NCBI RefSeq assembly: GCF_031450805.1 | Contig: NZ_JARTVY010000005.1 | Span: 496,001-560,000, forward strand | DNA from: Caballeronia sp031450805 | GTDB lineage: Bacteria; Pseudomonadota; Gammaproteobacteria; Burkholderiales; Burkholderiaceae | Direction: 5' to 3' | Length of the DNA stretch: 64,000 nt | Shown here: piece after piece, positions 48,912 to 57,954 of the stretch | How the letters are laid out: each line of letters begins with the position of its first letter | How positions within the stretch are numbered: position 1 is the first letter of the stretch | Translations under genes and position numbers: made by a program | Notes under the pieces: generated by a model | Database searches by the model: none | Told to the model about the DNA's origin: nothing | Seen by the model: the letters and a program-made list of their open reading frames with translations, nothing else

Positions 48912-49682
48912 ATGAAACTGCAAGGGAGAAAGGCGCTCGTCACCGGAAGCGATTCCGGCATCGGTCAGGCCATCGCGATCCTGTTCGCCGAAGAAGGCGC
49001 GGACGTCGCCGTGATCTACCACACCGACCGCGCGGGCGCGGAGAAGACAGCGGAACAAGTCGCGGCCACCGGCAGGCGGGCAATCGTCTTGCAGGCCGAT
49101 GTCGGCGATCCCGCTTCGGTCGCGCGGATGTTCGAGGAAACAACGACGCAGCTCGGCGGTCTCGACATCCTCGTCAACGACGCGGGCGTCGGCGCGGGCG
49201 GCGCCGAAGTCGCGGAGCTGGAGGACGAACAGCTCGAGACGGTCATCAGGACGGACCTGTTCGGTCCGCTCTATTGCTGCCGCGCGTTCGTGAAGCTGCG
49301 CCGGGCGAGCGGGGGCGGCGGGCGCATCGTGAATATATCGTCGGTGGCGCAGCATCTTCCCACGCCGGAAAGCGCGCCTTATGGCATGGCGAAAGCCGCG
49401 CTCGGATCGCTGTCGCGCAGCCTGTCGCGTGAAGTCGCCGAGGACAGGATCAACGTGAACAATATCGCGCCGGGGCTGATCCAGACGCCGATGACGCAAA
49501 AACGCCTTGATGATCCGGACGCCCGCGAGAAATCGATGTCGGTGATTCCGTGGCATCGGCCGGGACAGCCGGAGGAAATCGCGCGTGTTGCGCTCTTCCT
49601 CGCGTCCGATGACGGCGACTACGTCACCGGACAGACATGGACCATCGACGGCGGACTATCGATGCAATGGGGCGGCGCGTGA
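48912..49682 (+). CDS. Short-chain dehydrogenase/reductase, glucose-dehydrogenase-like
   Basis: The 256-aa classical SDR has the cofactor motif TGSDSGIGQA (about 12-21), NDAG (about 87), catalytic Ser in NISSV, and YGMAKAA (Tyr/Lys about 160/164), ending with GQTWTIDGGLSMQW. The ATG at 48912 has GAGGAACAGA upstream. An oxidised or reduced sugar or keto substrate is likely but unknown. It is convergent with the AGCS gene. Confidence 0.92.
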   Translation: MKLQGRKALVTGSDSGIGQAIAILFAEEGADVAVIYHTDRAGAEKTAEQVAATGRRAIVLQADVGDPASVARMFEETTTQLGGLDILVNDAGVGAGGAEVAELEDEQLETVIRTDLFGPLYCCRAFVKLRRASGGGGRIVNISSVAQHLPTPESAPYGMAKAALGSLSRSLSREVAEDRINVNNIAPGLIQTPMTQKRLDDPDAREKSMSVIPWHRPGQPEEIARVALFLASDDGDYVTGQTWTIDGGLSMQWGGA

Positions 49683-49683
49683 C

Positions 49684-51270
49684 TCAGGCTTCCGCGCGGG
49701 TCTTTTCGCCCGCGCGCGCTTTCGAATCGTCGCGGCTTCGTGCGGACCAGTACTGGGTCCGCACGCCGATGTCGTCGGACCGGAAGGGGCCGCCGCGCGT
49801 GGCCTGATAATGCGCGAGCGCCCGATACACGAGCCCTTGCCCGAGCAGCACGATCGGCACGTTGAGCAGCACCATCACGATGTTCATGAGATCCGACAGC
49901 GCCCACAGGTTCGGCAATTCAAGCCCCGCAAGCACGGTCAGCGCGCCGAACGGCACGAACACGAGCGATCCGAGCACGCGTATGCCCGCGATAAAACGTG
50001 GACTGCGCGAGATGAAGTTCGCCGATATTTCGGCGAACGAAATCATGCCGAGCAAGGTGGTGAACGCGAAGAGTCCGTAGCAGACGCACATGACGATGCG
50101 GATCACGTCGCCGGCCCACGCCGGGACCAGCGCTTCCACCGACGCCAGATACACCGTGATTTTCGACGCCCGCACCGATTCCCACGCCTGGCCATCGACC
50201 GTGCCGGTCCACACGTGCGCCATCACGACGATGAAGCCCGTCATCGTGCAGATGACCATCGTATCGAAGAACACGCCGAGGCTTTGCACGAAGCCCTGTT
50301 CGCAGGGGTGATCGTTATCGGCGATGGCGGCGGCCATCGTGATGGTCCCCTGCCCCGCTTCGTTCGACATCAGCCCGCGCTTGACGCCTTGCGCAAGCGC
50401 GGTGCCGATCGCGCCGCCGAACAGCGCATGCGGTGCGAACGCGCCGACGACGACCTCGTGAAAGAAGTACGGAATGAGCGGCAGATTGATGAGGATGATG
50501 ACGAGCGACATCACGCAGAAAAGCGTCGCCTTGATGGGCACGAGCACATCGGTATAAGCGGTCACGCGCCGGATGCCGCCCATGATGATGAACGCGCACG
50601 CCAGCACGAGCCCAGCCGCGATGAAGTAATAGACCGTCGATTGCCGCGCGAGATGCGTGCCGGCCACCGTATCGGCGATGGTGCCGATCGCCGTGAAGAC
50701 GTTGAACGTTTGCGGCGGCACGTTGAACAAGGCATAGACGATGAACACGAGCGACAGGAAGGCGCCGACGAAGCGCCGTCCGCCGAGAATGCGTCGTCCA
50801 TAGAACGGCAGGCCGCCGACGAATTCGTCGTCCTTCCTTTCCTTGAACAGCTGCGCGAGCGTCGATTCCATGAAGGCCGTCGCCATGCCGAAGAATGCGG
50901 CGACCCACATCCAGAACAGCGCGCCCGGACCGCCGACCGAGATCGCGCCCGTAATGCCGACGATGTTTCCGGGCCCCGCGCGCATCGCGAGTCCGAGCAT
51001 GAACGATGCGAGCGCGCTCACCCCGGTACTCGATGATTGCCTGCGCAGCATGATGCGCACGATCCTGCCGATGTTCATCGTCTGGATGAAACGCGTGCGA
51101 ATGGTGAAGTGAATGCCGACGCCGACGAGCAGCAGGATCGCGAACGGAAACTGCCCGAGCACCGGGATTCGCGAGTAAGCCTTGAAGTTGGTGGGGAAGT
51201 CCCAGAGAAAGTCGGAGACAGGCGCGATGAACGCAAAGAACGCGTTCACGGATTGGAAAAGGTCATCCAC
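49684..51270 (-). CDS. Alanine/glycine:cation symporter (AGCS) family
   Basis: The 528-aa protein has about 10-11 helices and AGCS wording: GLAMRAGPGNIVGITGAISVGGPGAL, GLMSNEAGQGTITMAAAIAD and FTTLLGMISFAEI. It imports alanine, glycine or similar amino acids with Na+ or H+. At 528 aa it is slightly longer than usual (about 450-490). It lies 141 bp downstream of the dehydratase on the same strand. The gap shows no riboswitch I recognise. Confidence 0.9.
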   Translation of the reverse strand: MDDLFQSVNAFFAFIAPVSDFLWDFPTNFKAYSRIPVLGQFPFAILLLVGVGIHFTIRTRFIQTMNIGRIVRIMLRRQSSSTGVSALASFMLGLAMRAGPGNIVGITGAISVGGPGALFWMWVAAFFGMATAFMESTLAQLFKERKDDEFVGGLPFYGRRILGGRRFVGAFLSLVFIVYALFNVPPQTFNVFTAIGTIADTVAGTHLARQSTVYYFIAAGLVLACAFIIMGGIRRVTAYTDVLVPIKATLFCVMSLVIILINLPLIPYFFHEVVVGAFAPHALFGGAIGTALAQGVKRGLMSNEAGQGTITMAAAIADNDHPCEQGFVQSLGVFFDTMVICTMTGFIVVMAHVWTGTVDGQAWESVRASKITVYLASVEALVPAWAGDVIRIVMCVCYGLFAFTTLLGMISFAEISANFISRSPRFIAGIRVLGSLVFVPFGALTVLAGLELPNLWALSDLMNIVMVLLNVPIVLLGQGLVYRALAHYQATRGGPFRSDDIGVRTQYWSARSRDDSKARAGEKTRAEA

Positions 51271-51411
51271 GCGGGGCCTTCTTTGTTGCTTCGAGCTGTT
51301 TGCAGCAGGAGTTCGGATTAGAAAAACCCGATTCGATGGAACCGGGCCGAGTGCCAGCGCGCATCATCGGATGCGCGGGCGCGTATTATACGGCGCGCGT
51401 TCGCGTGCTCT

Positions 51412-53154
51412 TCACGAACCGGCTTCGTCGGCGGATGAGGCGTCTTTGGACGCCGCGCGCAGGAAGTCGAAGTCGCATCCGGCGTCGGCCTGCAGCACGC
51501 GCTCCTGATACAGCTTCTGATAGCCCCGCGCGATGCGCTCGGGCGGCTTCACGTCCTGCGCCCGGCGCGCGAGCTCCGCTTCATCGACGAGCAGGTCGAT
51601 GCGGCGCTCGCGCACGGAGAGGCGAATGCGGTCGCCGTTGCGCACGAGTCCGATCGGCCCGCCGAGCGCGGCTTCCGGCGTGACGTGCAGCACGATGGTT
51701 CCATAGGCCGTGCCGCTCATGCGTGCATCGGAGATGCGCAGCATGTCCTTCACGCCCTGTTGCGCGAGCTTCCTCGGGATCGGCAGATAGCCGGCTTCGG
51801 GCATACCTGTGCCGCTCGCGGGGCCGGCGTTCTGCAGCACGAGGATGTCGTTTGCCTCGACATCGAGACCGGGATCGTCGATGCGCGCCGCCAGGTCTTC
51901 GAGCGACGTGAACACGACCGCGCGCCCTTCCTGCTCGAACAGCGATTTGTCGGCGGCGGAGCGCTTGAGGATCGCGCCGCGCGGTGCGAGCGAACCGAAC
52001 AGCGCCACGAGCCCGCCTTGCGGCTCCACCGGGTCGGACGACTTCCTGACGATACGATGATCGACCCACGCCTCGCGTTCGGCCGCGATGCGCTCGCCGA
52101 GCGTTTCGCCGGTCACGGTGATCGCGTCGAGATGCAGTTGGGGTTCCAGTTCGCGCAGCACGGCTGTCATGCCTCCGGCAGCGAAGAAGTCCTCCATGTA
52201 GTGCTCGCCGGTCGGCTTCAGGTTGACGAGCACGGGAGTTTCATCGGAGATGGCGTTGAGCCTTTCGAGCGACACGGGAATGCCTAGCCGTCCCGCGACA
52301 GCCGTGAGATGGATGATCGCGTTGGTCGATCCGCCGATGGCGAGCAGCACGCGCACGGCGTTCTCGACCGACTTCGCGGTGATGATCTGGCTTGGCCGCA
52401 GAGGTTCGCGAATGAGTTGCACCGCGCGTGCGCCGCTGGCTTCGGCTGCGCGGATGCGGTCCGCATGCACGGCGGGGATGGCGGCGGTGCCGGGCAGCGA
52501 CATGCCGAGCGTTTCGGCGATGCAGGCCATGGTGCTTGCGGTGCCCATGACGGCGCAGGTGCCGGCGGTGGTCGCGAGACGCCCTTCGATCTGATCGATT
52601 TCGTGCCCGCTGACCTCGTTCGCACGGAACTTCGCCCAGAAGCGGCGGCAGTCGGTGCAGGCGCCGAGGCGTTCCCCCTGGTGACGGCCGGTCATCATCG
52701 GGCCGACGACGAGTTGCACGGCGGGGATATCGGCGGCGGCGGCGCCCATCAGCTGCGCGGGAACGGTCTTGTCGCAACCGCCGATGAGCACGACGGAGTC
52801 CATCGGCTGCGCGCGCAGCATTTCCTCGACGTCCATGCTCATGAGGTTGCGGAACATCATCGACGTCGGGTTCAGGAAGACTTCGCCTAACGAGATCGTC
52901 GGAAAGTCTATCGGCATGCCGCCGGCTGCGAGGACGCCGCGTTTCACTGCATCCACGAGCTCGGGCATTCCGCGGTGGCAATTGTTGAAGCCGGAGCCGC
53001 TGGTCGCGATGCCTACTATCGGCTTGTTCAGCAAGTCCGTCGAATAACCCATCGATTTTGCGAACGAGCGGCGCAGGTATAACGCGAAGCCGCGGTCACC
53101 GTAGTTGGTCAGGCCTTTCGACAGGCCTCCGGCCTCTGGATCTTCCTTTTGCAT
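51412..53154 (-). CDS. IlvD/Edd family sugar-acid dehydratase, L-arabinonate dehydratase-like
   Basis: The 580-aa protein has three cysteines at 59 (FNNCHRGM), 127 (GGCDKTVPA) and 200 (AGTCAVMGTAST). These are the positions of the [2Fe-2S] ligands I recall for the Rhizobium L-arabinonate dehydratase, a protein of the same length. It should dehydrate a sugar acid to a 2-keto-3-deoxy acid; arabinonate, xylonate or fuconate are candidates. I start at ATG 53154 (MQKEDPEAGGLSKGL); the longer frame upstream has no family likeness. No other pentose gene is adjacent. Confidence 0.88.
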   Translation of the reverse strand: MQKEDPEAGGLSKGLTNYGDRGFALYLRRSFAKSMGYSTDLLNKPIVGIATSGSGFNNCHRGMPELVDAVKRGVLAAGGMPIDFPTISLGEVFLNPTSMMFRNLMSMDVEEMLRAQPMDSVVLIGGCDKTVPAQLMGAAAADIPAVQLVVGPMMTGRHQGERLGACTDCRRFWAKFRANEVSGHEIDQIEGRLATTAGTCAVMGTASTMACIAETLGMSLPGTAAIPAVHADRIRAAEASGARAVQLIREPLRPSQIITAKSVENAVRVLLAIGGSTNAIIHLTAVAGRLGIPVSLERLNAISDETPVLVNLKPTGEHYMEDFFAAGGMTAVLRELEPQLHLDAITVTGETLGERIAAEREAWVDHRIVRKSSDPVEPQGGLVALFGSLAPRGAILKRSAADKSLFEQEGRAVVFTSLEDLAARIDDPGLDVEANDILVLQNAGPASGTGMPEAGYLPIPRKLAQQGVKDMLRISDARMSGTAYGTIVLHVTPEAALGGPIGLVRNGDRIRLSVRERRIDLLVDEAELARRAQDVKPPERIARGYQKLYQERVLQADAGCDFDFLRAASKDASSADEAGS

Positions 53155-53372
53155 TTGCTTTCTGTCTCCGGTGTGCTTCGGGTCGCATGTCGTGTGCTCT
53201 TGTTCGTGGAGGTATATTAGCTCGCCCCTGCCCGCGCGCACCGATACGCCGGGAGCCGAATGAGCAAGCAAAGCAAAGTCAAAGGACATGGTTAGCGAAC
53301 AGAAAGCCGCGTATGCGCTGCAATCTGTAGCTCACGCGATGACGATCACAACCGGATGCCCTGTTCCCCTCC

Positions 53373-54611
53373 ATGATCCACGAACCGCACATGACCGCTG
53401 CGACACAAGCCCGAACGCGAGCCGCACTCGAAGTGCTAGTGGCCTTCCTGAAGCTGGGCCTGACGAGCTTCGGCGGCCCGGTTGCGCACATCGGCTATTT
53501 CCGCCGGGAATTCGTCGAGCGCCGGCGCTGGCTAGACGACGAAACGTTCACCGATCTCGTCGGCCTGTGCCAGTTTCTTCCGGGGCCTGCGAGCAGTCAG
53601 ACCGGCTTTTCGATCGGCCTGCTCAGGGCGGGCTGGCTCGGCGGCCTCGCCGCGTGGTGCGGCTTCACGCTGCCGTCCGTGCTGTTGCTCGTCGCCTTCG
53701 CCGTGATCGCGCCGCGCGTCGGCGGGCCGGTCGGCGATGGCCTGATTCACGGACTGAAGCTCGTCGCCGTGGCGGTGGTCGCGCAGGCGGTGTGGGACAT
53801 GGCGCGCCGGCTGTGCCCCGATCGACGGCGCGCGGGCATGGCGCTTGCCGCAATCGTCGCGCTCGGCGTGCTGACGACCGTCTATGCGCAAGTCATCGTG
53901 ATCGGATGCGGCGCGGTGCTCGGACTCGTGCTGTGCCGTGAGACGGCGACACCGGCGAATCGGCCGGCCGCCTGCGAGCATGAGTTTCGCGTGTCGCGCA
54001 CGGCGGGCGTCATCGCGCTGGCTGTGTTCTGTGCGTTGCTGTTTGGTCTGCCGCTATCGTCCCTGACTCGCGACGTTCATCCCATCGCTATCTTCGACGC
54101 GTTCTATCGTTCGGGCGCGCTGGTTTTCGGTGGCGGTCATGTCGTGCTGCCGCTGTTGCAGCAGCAGACCGTCGCGACGGGATGGATATCGCCGAACGAC
54201 TTTCTCGCCGGCTATGGCGCGGCGCAGGCGGTGCCGGGTCCCCTTTTCACGTTCGCGTCGTATCTCGGCTGGATGGCGGCCGGCCCGACGGCTCGCTGGG
54301 CCGGCGCGCTCGTGGCAACCGCCGGCATCTTTCTGCCGGGGCTGCTGCTCGTCGTCGCGGCGTTGCCCTGGTGGCAGGCGCTGCGCTCGCGACCTTCCGT
54401 CGCCGCGATGCTGGCCGGCGTGAACGCGGCGGTCGTCGGATTGCTGGGCGTGGCGCTTTATTCGCCGGTCTGGACGAGCGCGGTTCGTTCGGCCGTCGAC
54501 TTTGGCATCGCAGTGTGCGGCTTCGTCTTGCTCACGCGGTGGAAGACGCCGCCGCTTGCCGTCGTCGTGTTGTGCGCGCTGGCGGGGATCGCTGAGTCGG
54601 TGTGGCGCTAG
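53373..54611 (+). CDS. chrA: Chromate transporter, two-domain ChrA
   Basis: The 412-aa membrane protein has two homologous CHR halves: FLKLGLTSFGGPVAHIGYF with CQFLPGPASSQTGFSIGLLR in the first, and FYRSGALVFGGGHVVLPLLQ with GYGAAQAVPGPLFTFASYLG in the second. Long-chain ChrA exports chromate. The start is uncertain: ATG 53373 or ATG 53391, neither with a good ribosome site. No chrB regulator is adjacent. Confidence 0.9.
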   Translation: MIHEPHMTAATQARTRAALEVLVAFLKLGLTSFGGPVAHIGYFRREFVERRRWLDDETFTDLVGLCQFLPGPASSQTGFSIGLLRAGWLGGLAAWCGFTLPSVLLLVAFAVIAPRVGGPVGDGLIHGLKLVAVAVVAQAVWDMARRLCPDRRRAGMALAAIVALGVLTTVYAQVIVIGCGAVLGLVLCRETATPANRPAACEHEFRVSRTAGVIALAVFCALLFGLPLSSLTRDVHPIAIFDAFYRSGALVFGGGHVVLPLLQQQTVATGWISPNDFLAGYGAAQAVPGPLFTFASYLGWMAAGPTARWAGALVATAGIFLPGLLLVVAALPWWQALRSRPSVAAMLAGVNAAVVGLLGVALYSPVWTSAVRSAVDFGIAVCGFVLLTRWKTPPLAVVVLCALAGIAESVWR

Positions 54612-54734
54612 TTCAACCGGCCCAGCACACGCAACGGTTTTGCGCTGCCGTCGCTGAGCGATATCGCCATGGCGGCGGGCGCACGCTTCGTTCGCGGGGC
54701 GCTTCGTCGGGTTTGCGCCGGCAGTAACGGCGAG

Positions 54735-55478
54735 TCAGCCGAAGAAGTTCACCGCGCCGGTTCGAAGGTCGTACATCGCGCCGACGATCCGGATCGTGCC
54801 GTCAGTCTCGAGACCGGCAAGCACGGGACTGTCGCGCCGAATGGCCGCGACCGTCATCTCGACGTTCTTGCGCGCGACGGCATCGACGAACGCGTAGTTG
54901 GTCGCGGATCGGTCGCCGTCGTACGGGGTGGCCTGTACCGCCGGCTTGATCCGGTCCAGCAAGCCGGTGAGATGGCCCAGCTCGGCGTTGGCAATGGCGC
55001 CCTTGATCGCGCCACATGCGGTGTGGCCCATCACCAGCACGACTTTCGCGCCGGACAGTTTGCACGCGAATTCCATGCTTCCGAGGATATCGTCGTTCTC
55101 GACATTGCCGGCGATCCGGCAATTGAAGATATCGCCGATACCGAGGTCCATGATGACTTCCGCCGGCGCGCGCGAATCGATGCAACTGAGCAGCACGGCT
55201 GCGGGATACTGCCCCGCGGCACTCGCCCGCTGTTCGCTCAGATAGTTGCGCGCTTTTCGTTCGCCCTTCTGGAACCGGGCGTTTCCCCGTTTCATGACCT
55301 GGATGATCTGGTCCGGCGTCATGCTTTTGCGCTGGGCTTTCGTCAATGCGCCGGCGCGCGCGCCTTCGATAGACAACGGGCCGGTGGCAAGCGCGGCAAC
55401 GGCGACGCTCGCCCGCTTGACGAAGCCGCGCCGGGCGGTGCCGGCATCATGCTGCGAACGGTTCGAATCGGTGGACAT
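54735..55478 (-). CDS. Tat-exported beta-class carbonic anhydrase
   Basis: The 247-aa protein interconverts CO2 and bicarbonate. Zinc ligands are Cys99 (SCIDSR), His152 and Cys155 (GHTACGA); Asp101-Arg103 form the catalytic dyad. The N-terminus has a twin-arginine-like signal RRGFVKRASVAVAALATGP (about 17-35), so it is probably periplasmic, unlike housekeeping copies. I start at ATG 55478, with GGAGGG upstream (11 nt). Confidence 0.9.
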   Translation of the reverse strand: MSTDSNRSQHDAGTARRGFVKRASVAVAALATGPLSIEGARAGALTKAQRKSMTPDQIIQVMKRGNARFQKGERKARNYLSEQRASAAGQYPAAVLLSCIDSRAPAEVIMDLGIGDIFNCRIAGNVENDDILGSMEFACKLSGAKVVLVMGHTACGAIKGAIANAELGHLTGLLDRIKPAVQATPYDGDRSATNYAFVDAVARKNVEMTVAAIRRDSPVLAGLETDGTIRIVGAMYDLRTGAVNFFG

Positions 55479-55590
55479 GACGCTGACCCTCCTCTTCTTT
55501 TTTTGGGCGGAGGGACGTGCCGGCCCCGACGCGCGCAGACTTACTATAGGCAATCCAGCGCGGCGTTCAAGCTCCCGAAGCGCGACGCGC

Positions 55591-56748
55591 TCATTCCCCT
55601 TCGTCCGCGCCCGCCCTGCCCGCTTCCCATTCGCGCCGAACCCTGGCCAGTTCTTCGGCGAGCACCTTTTCGTCAGGCAGCATCATGTGATATTCCGCTG
55701 CGAGCACCTTGTTCGGCAGGCCGTCGAGCGCATAGCGAGCCACGGCCGCGTTCGTCCGCGCGCAAAGAATGAGGCCGACAGGCGGATTCTCGCCGGGCAG
55801 CGTCCAGTGCTCCCTCGCGTAATTGCAGTACATGTGCATCTGCCCGACATCGGCGTGATTGAGTTCGGTGAGCTTCAGGTCGATGATCACGAGACACCGC
55901 AGCCGTCGATGAAAGAACAGCAGATCGACGCGATACCAGCTATCGCCGATGCGCAAGCGGCGCTGCCGCCCGACGAATGTGAAGTCGCCGCCCAACTCGA
56001 GCAGAAAGTCTTCGAGCCGATGAATCAGCGCGTCTTCCAGCTGGCTTTCCGAATACTCGTCCTTGAGGTCGAGGAATTCGAGCACGTACGGGTCCTTGAT
56101 GGCTTCTTCGGGCGTCACGATGTCCCCGCGCTCCGCGATGCCGCCTTTCTCCAGCATCGCGCGCTTGTCGCGCGACATCAGCGTGCGGGTGTAGAACTGG
56201 CTGCCGATCTGCCGGTCGAGTTGCCGTACGCTCCAGCCGCCGTGCAGGGCTTGCGCCTCGTAGAAGCGGCGTTCGTCGTCGGAGCGCGTGCGTCGCATCA
56301 GATGGACGTAGTGCGTCCATGAAAGCGGGAATCGCTCGGCCAGTTGCGCGAGCGTTGAATTCCGAATCGCCGATTCGGATTTCGCCTTCGCGGCCGATAC
56401 GCCGGATTTCCGATTCCGCGATTCGGAAATCGCTTCGGTCGTCGCGGCGGGCAATGCCGGATAAGCCTGATAGAAAAGCCGCATCAATTCGAGATTGTCG
56501 ACGCCGAAACCGCGCCCGAAGCGCGTCGTCAGATCGGCCGACAGCCGCCGCAACAGCGCCTGTCCGTACGCCGCGCGGCCCGCGCCGCCCTGCTCGAATT
56601 CGACGATGCGATGCCCGATGCGCCAGTAGGTCGCCGTCATCAGCGCGTTGATGCTGCGCGCCGCCGCCTGCCGGCCCTGCTCCAGCAGCGCGAGCACGTC
56701 GCCGAGCGTCGCGCCGTAGTCGTCCTCGGGGAGAATCACGTCGTTCAT
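55591..56748 (-). CDS. DUF1016 (YhcG-like) PD-(D/E)XK nuclease family protein
   Basis: The 385-aa protein has an N-terminal DUF1016 helical domain (about 30-190, TYWRIGHRIVEFEQGG; GWSVRQLDRQIGSQFY) and a C-terminal nuclease-like domain (about 220-365). The active-site region is YRVDLLFFHR and VIIDLKLTELNHAD, where DLK fits the (D/E)XK motif. Between residues about 110 and 135 lies a Ser/Arg/Lys-rich linker coded by two DNA palindromes. YhcG-type proteins are linked to phage or mobile-element defence in some bacteria. I start at ATG 56748, where AAGGA is 5 nt away; an ATG three bases up is too close. Confidence 0.88.
   Translation of the reverse strand: MNDVILPEDDYGATLGDVLALLEQGRQAAARSINALMTATYWRIGHRIVEFEQGGAGRAAYGQALLRRLSADLTTRFGRGFGVDNLELMRLFYQAYPALPAATTEAISESRNRKSGVSAAKAKSESAIRNSTLAQLAERFPLSWTHYVHLMRRTRSDDERRFYEAQALHGGWSVRQLDRQIGSQFYTRTLMSRDKRAMLEKGGIAERGDIVTPEEAIKDPYVLEFLDLKDEYSESQLEDALIHRLEDFLLELGGDFTFVGRQRRLRIGDSWYRVDLLFFHRRLRCLVIIDLKLTELNHADVGQMHMYCNYAREHWTLPGENPPVGLILCARTNAAVARYALDGLPNKVLAAEYHMMLPDEKVLAEELARVRREWEAGRAGADEGE
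56362..56431. repeat. Two palindromes inside the DUF1016 linker
   Basis: CCGAATC-GCC-GATTCGG (56362-56378) and GATTTCCGA-N9-TCGGAAATC (56405-56431) share the core CCGA(A/T)T. Both keep the reading frame. Confidence 0.65.
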
Positions 56749-56889
56749 CATCGTCCTTGTCTGCCGTTGCGAGCGCAAGCTCACCGCCGTGCAGTGTCGC
56801 ATACGGGCTTGCGTCGCCTACCGCACATCATTGTCCGACGATTCGTCCTACGCTTCGAGCTTCCTGCGACCGGACGTTTCGCTGGCTCA

Positions 56890-57114
56890 ATGACCCGATA
56901 TTTCACCTCAAGGCAAGGCGCGATCAAGCGTCTGATGGACCTCAAGCGGCAAGTCGCGCGCACCGGCTATTCGTTCGCCAACATCGCCGGATGCCGCGCA
57001 GACGGCAGCGAAGTGAGCGGCATCGACGCCGTGCTGCTCGACGTGCGCGCGGGGCGCATCGGCTATTTCCGTCATGAGGACGCCAACGGCGATCAGCTCG
57101 TCTACATCAGCTGA
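56890..57114 (+). CDS. Small hypothetical protein
   Basis: A 74-aa frame begins MTRYFTSRQGAIKRLMDLK and ends with GRIGYFRHEDANGDQLVYIS. It has a balanced, soluble composition and a strand-rich end that reads like real protein, but I recognise no family. There is no clear ribosome site. It is divergent from the DUF1016 gene and convergent with the CDP-alcohol transferase. Confidence 0.5.
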   Translation: MTRYFTSRQGAIKRLMDLKRQVARTGYSFANIAGCRADGSEVSGIDAVLLDVRAGRIGYFRHEDANGDQLVYIS

Positions 57115-57138
57115 CCCGAGCGGCCGCGTGCCGCGTCT

Positions 57139-57747
57139 TCAACGGCCGCCGGCCTCGGCGATGCCCGCCCGCACGCGACGCATCGCCGTCAGCACGGCCA
57201 GCGCGATCAGCGCGCGCCACAGCCACACCGCGCTTTCGCCGATGCCGTACCCCAGGCCGACCCACAACGCGAACGCCCCGATGACGAACGCGCGATCGCT
57301 CTTGCCGAACGGCCCGTCGTAACGACGGCTCGCGCCCGCGAGCGGTCCGATCAACCCCGCGCATTCGACGATCACCGCAGTCAGCGCGAAAAGCCAGACA
57401 TCGGCCGAAGGGAATCCCGCGACGGCGAGAAACGGCAGGACCAATGCGATATCGGATATCACGTCGCCCATTTCGTTCAGATACGCGCCCAGGGTGCTTT
57501 TCTGGCCGTGCTCGCGGGCGAGCATGCCGTCGATGGCGTTGAGCGCCATCCGCGCGAAGAGCCAGACGGGAATCAGCAGGAACATGGCGTGATGCGGATA
57601 CGCAAGTCCCGCCATCGCACCGACCGCGATCGATCCGATTGCCGCACCGACCGTCACCTGATTCGCCGTCACGCCGTGCCGCGCCAGCCAGCCGGTCAAA
57701 GGGCGCAAGAAATTCTGGAAGCGGGGTTTGAGTGCGTAAAGGCTCAT
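57139..57747 (-). CDS. CDP-alcohol phosphatidyltransferase, YnbA-like
   Basis: The 202-aa membrane protein (about five helices) has the family motif as N70-xx-D73-G-xx-A-R78-x8-G87-xxx-N91-xxx-D95. Canonical enzymes have Asp at 70 and 91 where Asn stands here. Such enzymes swap the CMP of CDP-diacylglycerol for a head-group alcohol. The wording is closest to the YnbA group. It is divergent from an acyltransferase and a CdsA homologue that would provide the CDP-lipid. Confidence 0.85.
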   Translation of the reverse strand: MSLYALKPRFQNFLRPLTGWLARHGVTANQVTVGAAIGSIAVGAMAGLAYPHHAMFLLIPVWLFARMALNAIDGMLAREHGQKSTLGAYLNEMGDVISDIALVLPFLAVAGFPSADVWLFALTAVIVECAGLIGPLAGASRRYDGPFGKSDRAFVIGAFALWVGLGYGIGESAVWLWRALIALAVLTAMRRVRAGIAEAGGR

Positions 57748-57954
57748 GGAATGGGGGTGCCGTGTGGCCGGACATAAACGCGCTACTATCGCGACCCGCG
57801 ACGGGCCCGTCAACCGTCAGGATTCCCAAGCTCATTAAACAGGCGCATTTGTGGCAACACAGAAGATATTTGGCATAAGTCGTCAAGGCCGATTGCTTCC
57901 ACGCCGGCGCTATGACAGGAATAGCGCCCTGACGACAACTCGAACACTCGACCG

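Noticed and set aside
49585..51036. 483-codon open frame antisense to the AGCS symporter
   Set aside because: Arg/His/Asp-rich shadow of a membrane protein, no motifs.
51271..51411. Glycine riboswitch before the AGCS symporter
   Set aside because: The 141-bp gap shows no paired aptamer-like repeats or expression-platform hairpin I could recognise.
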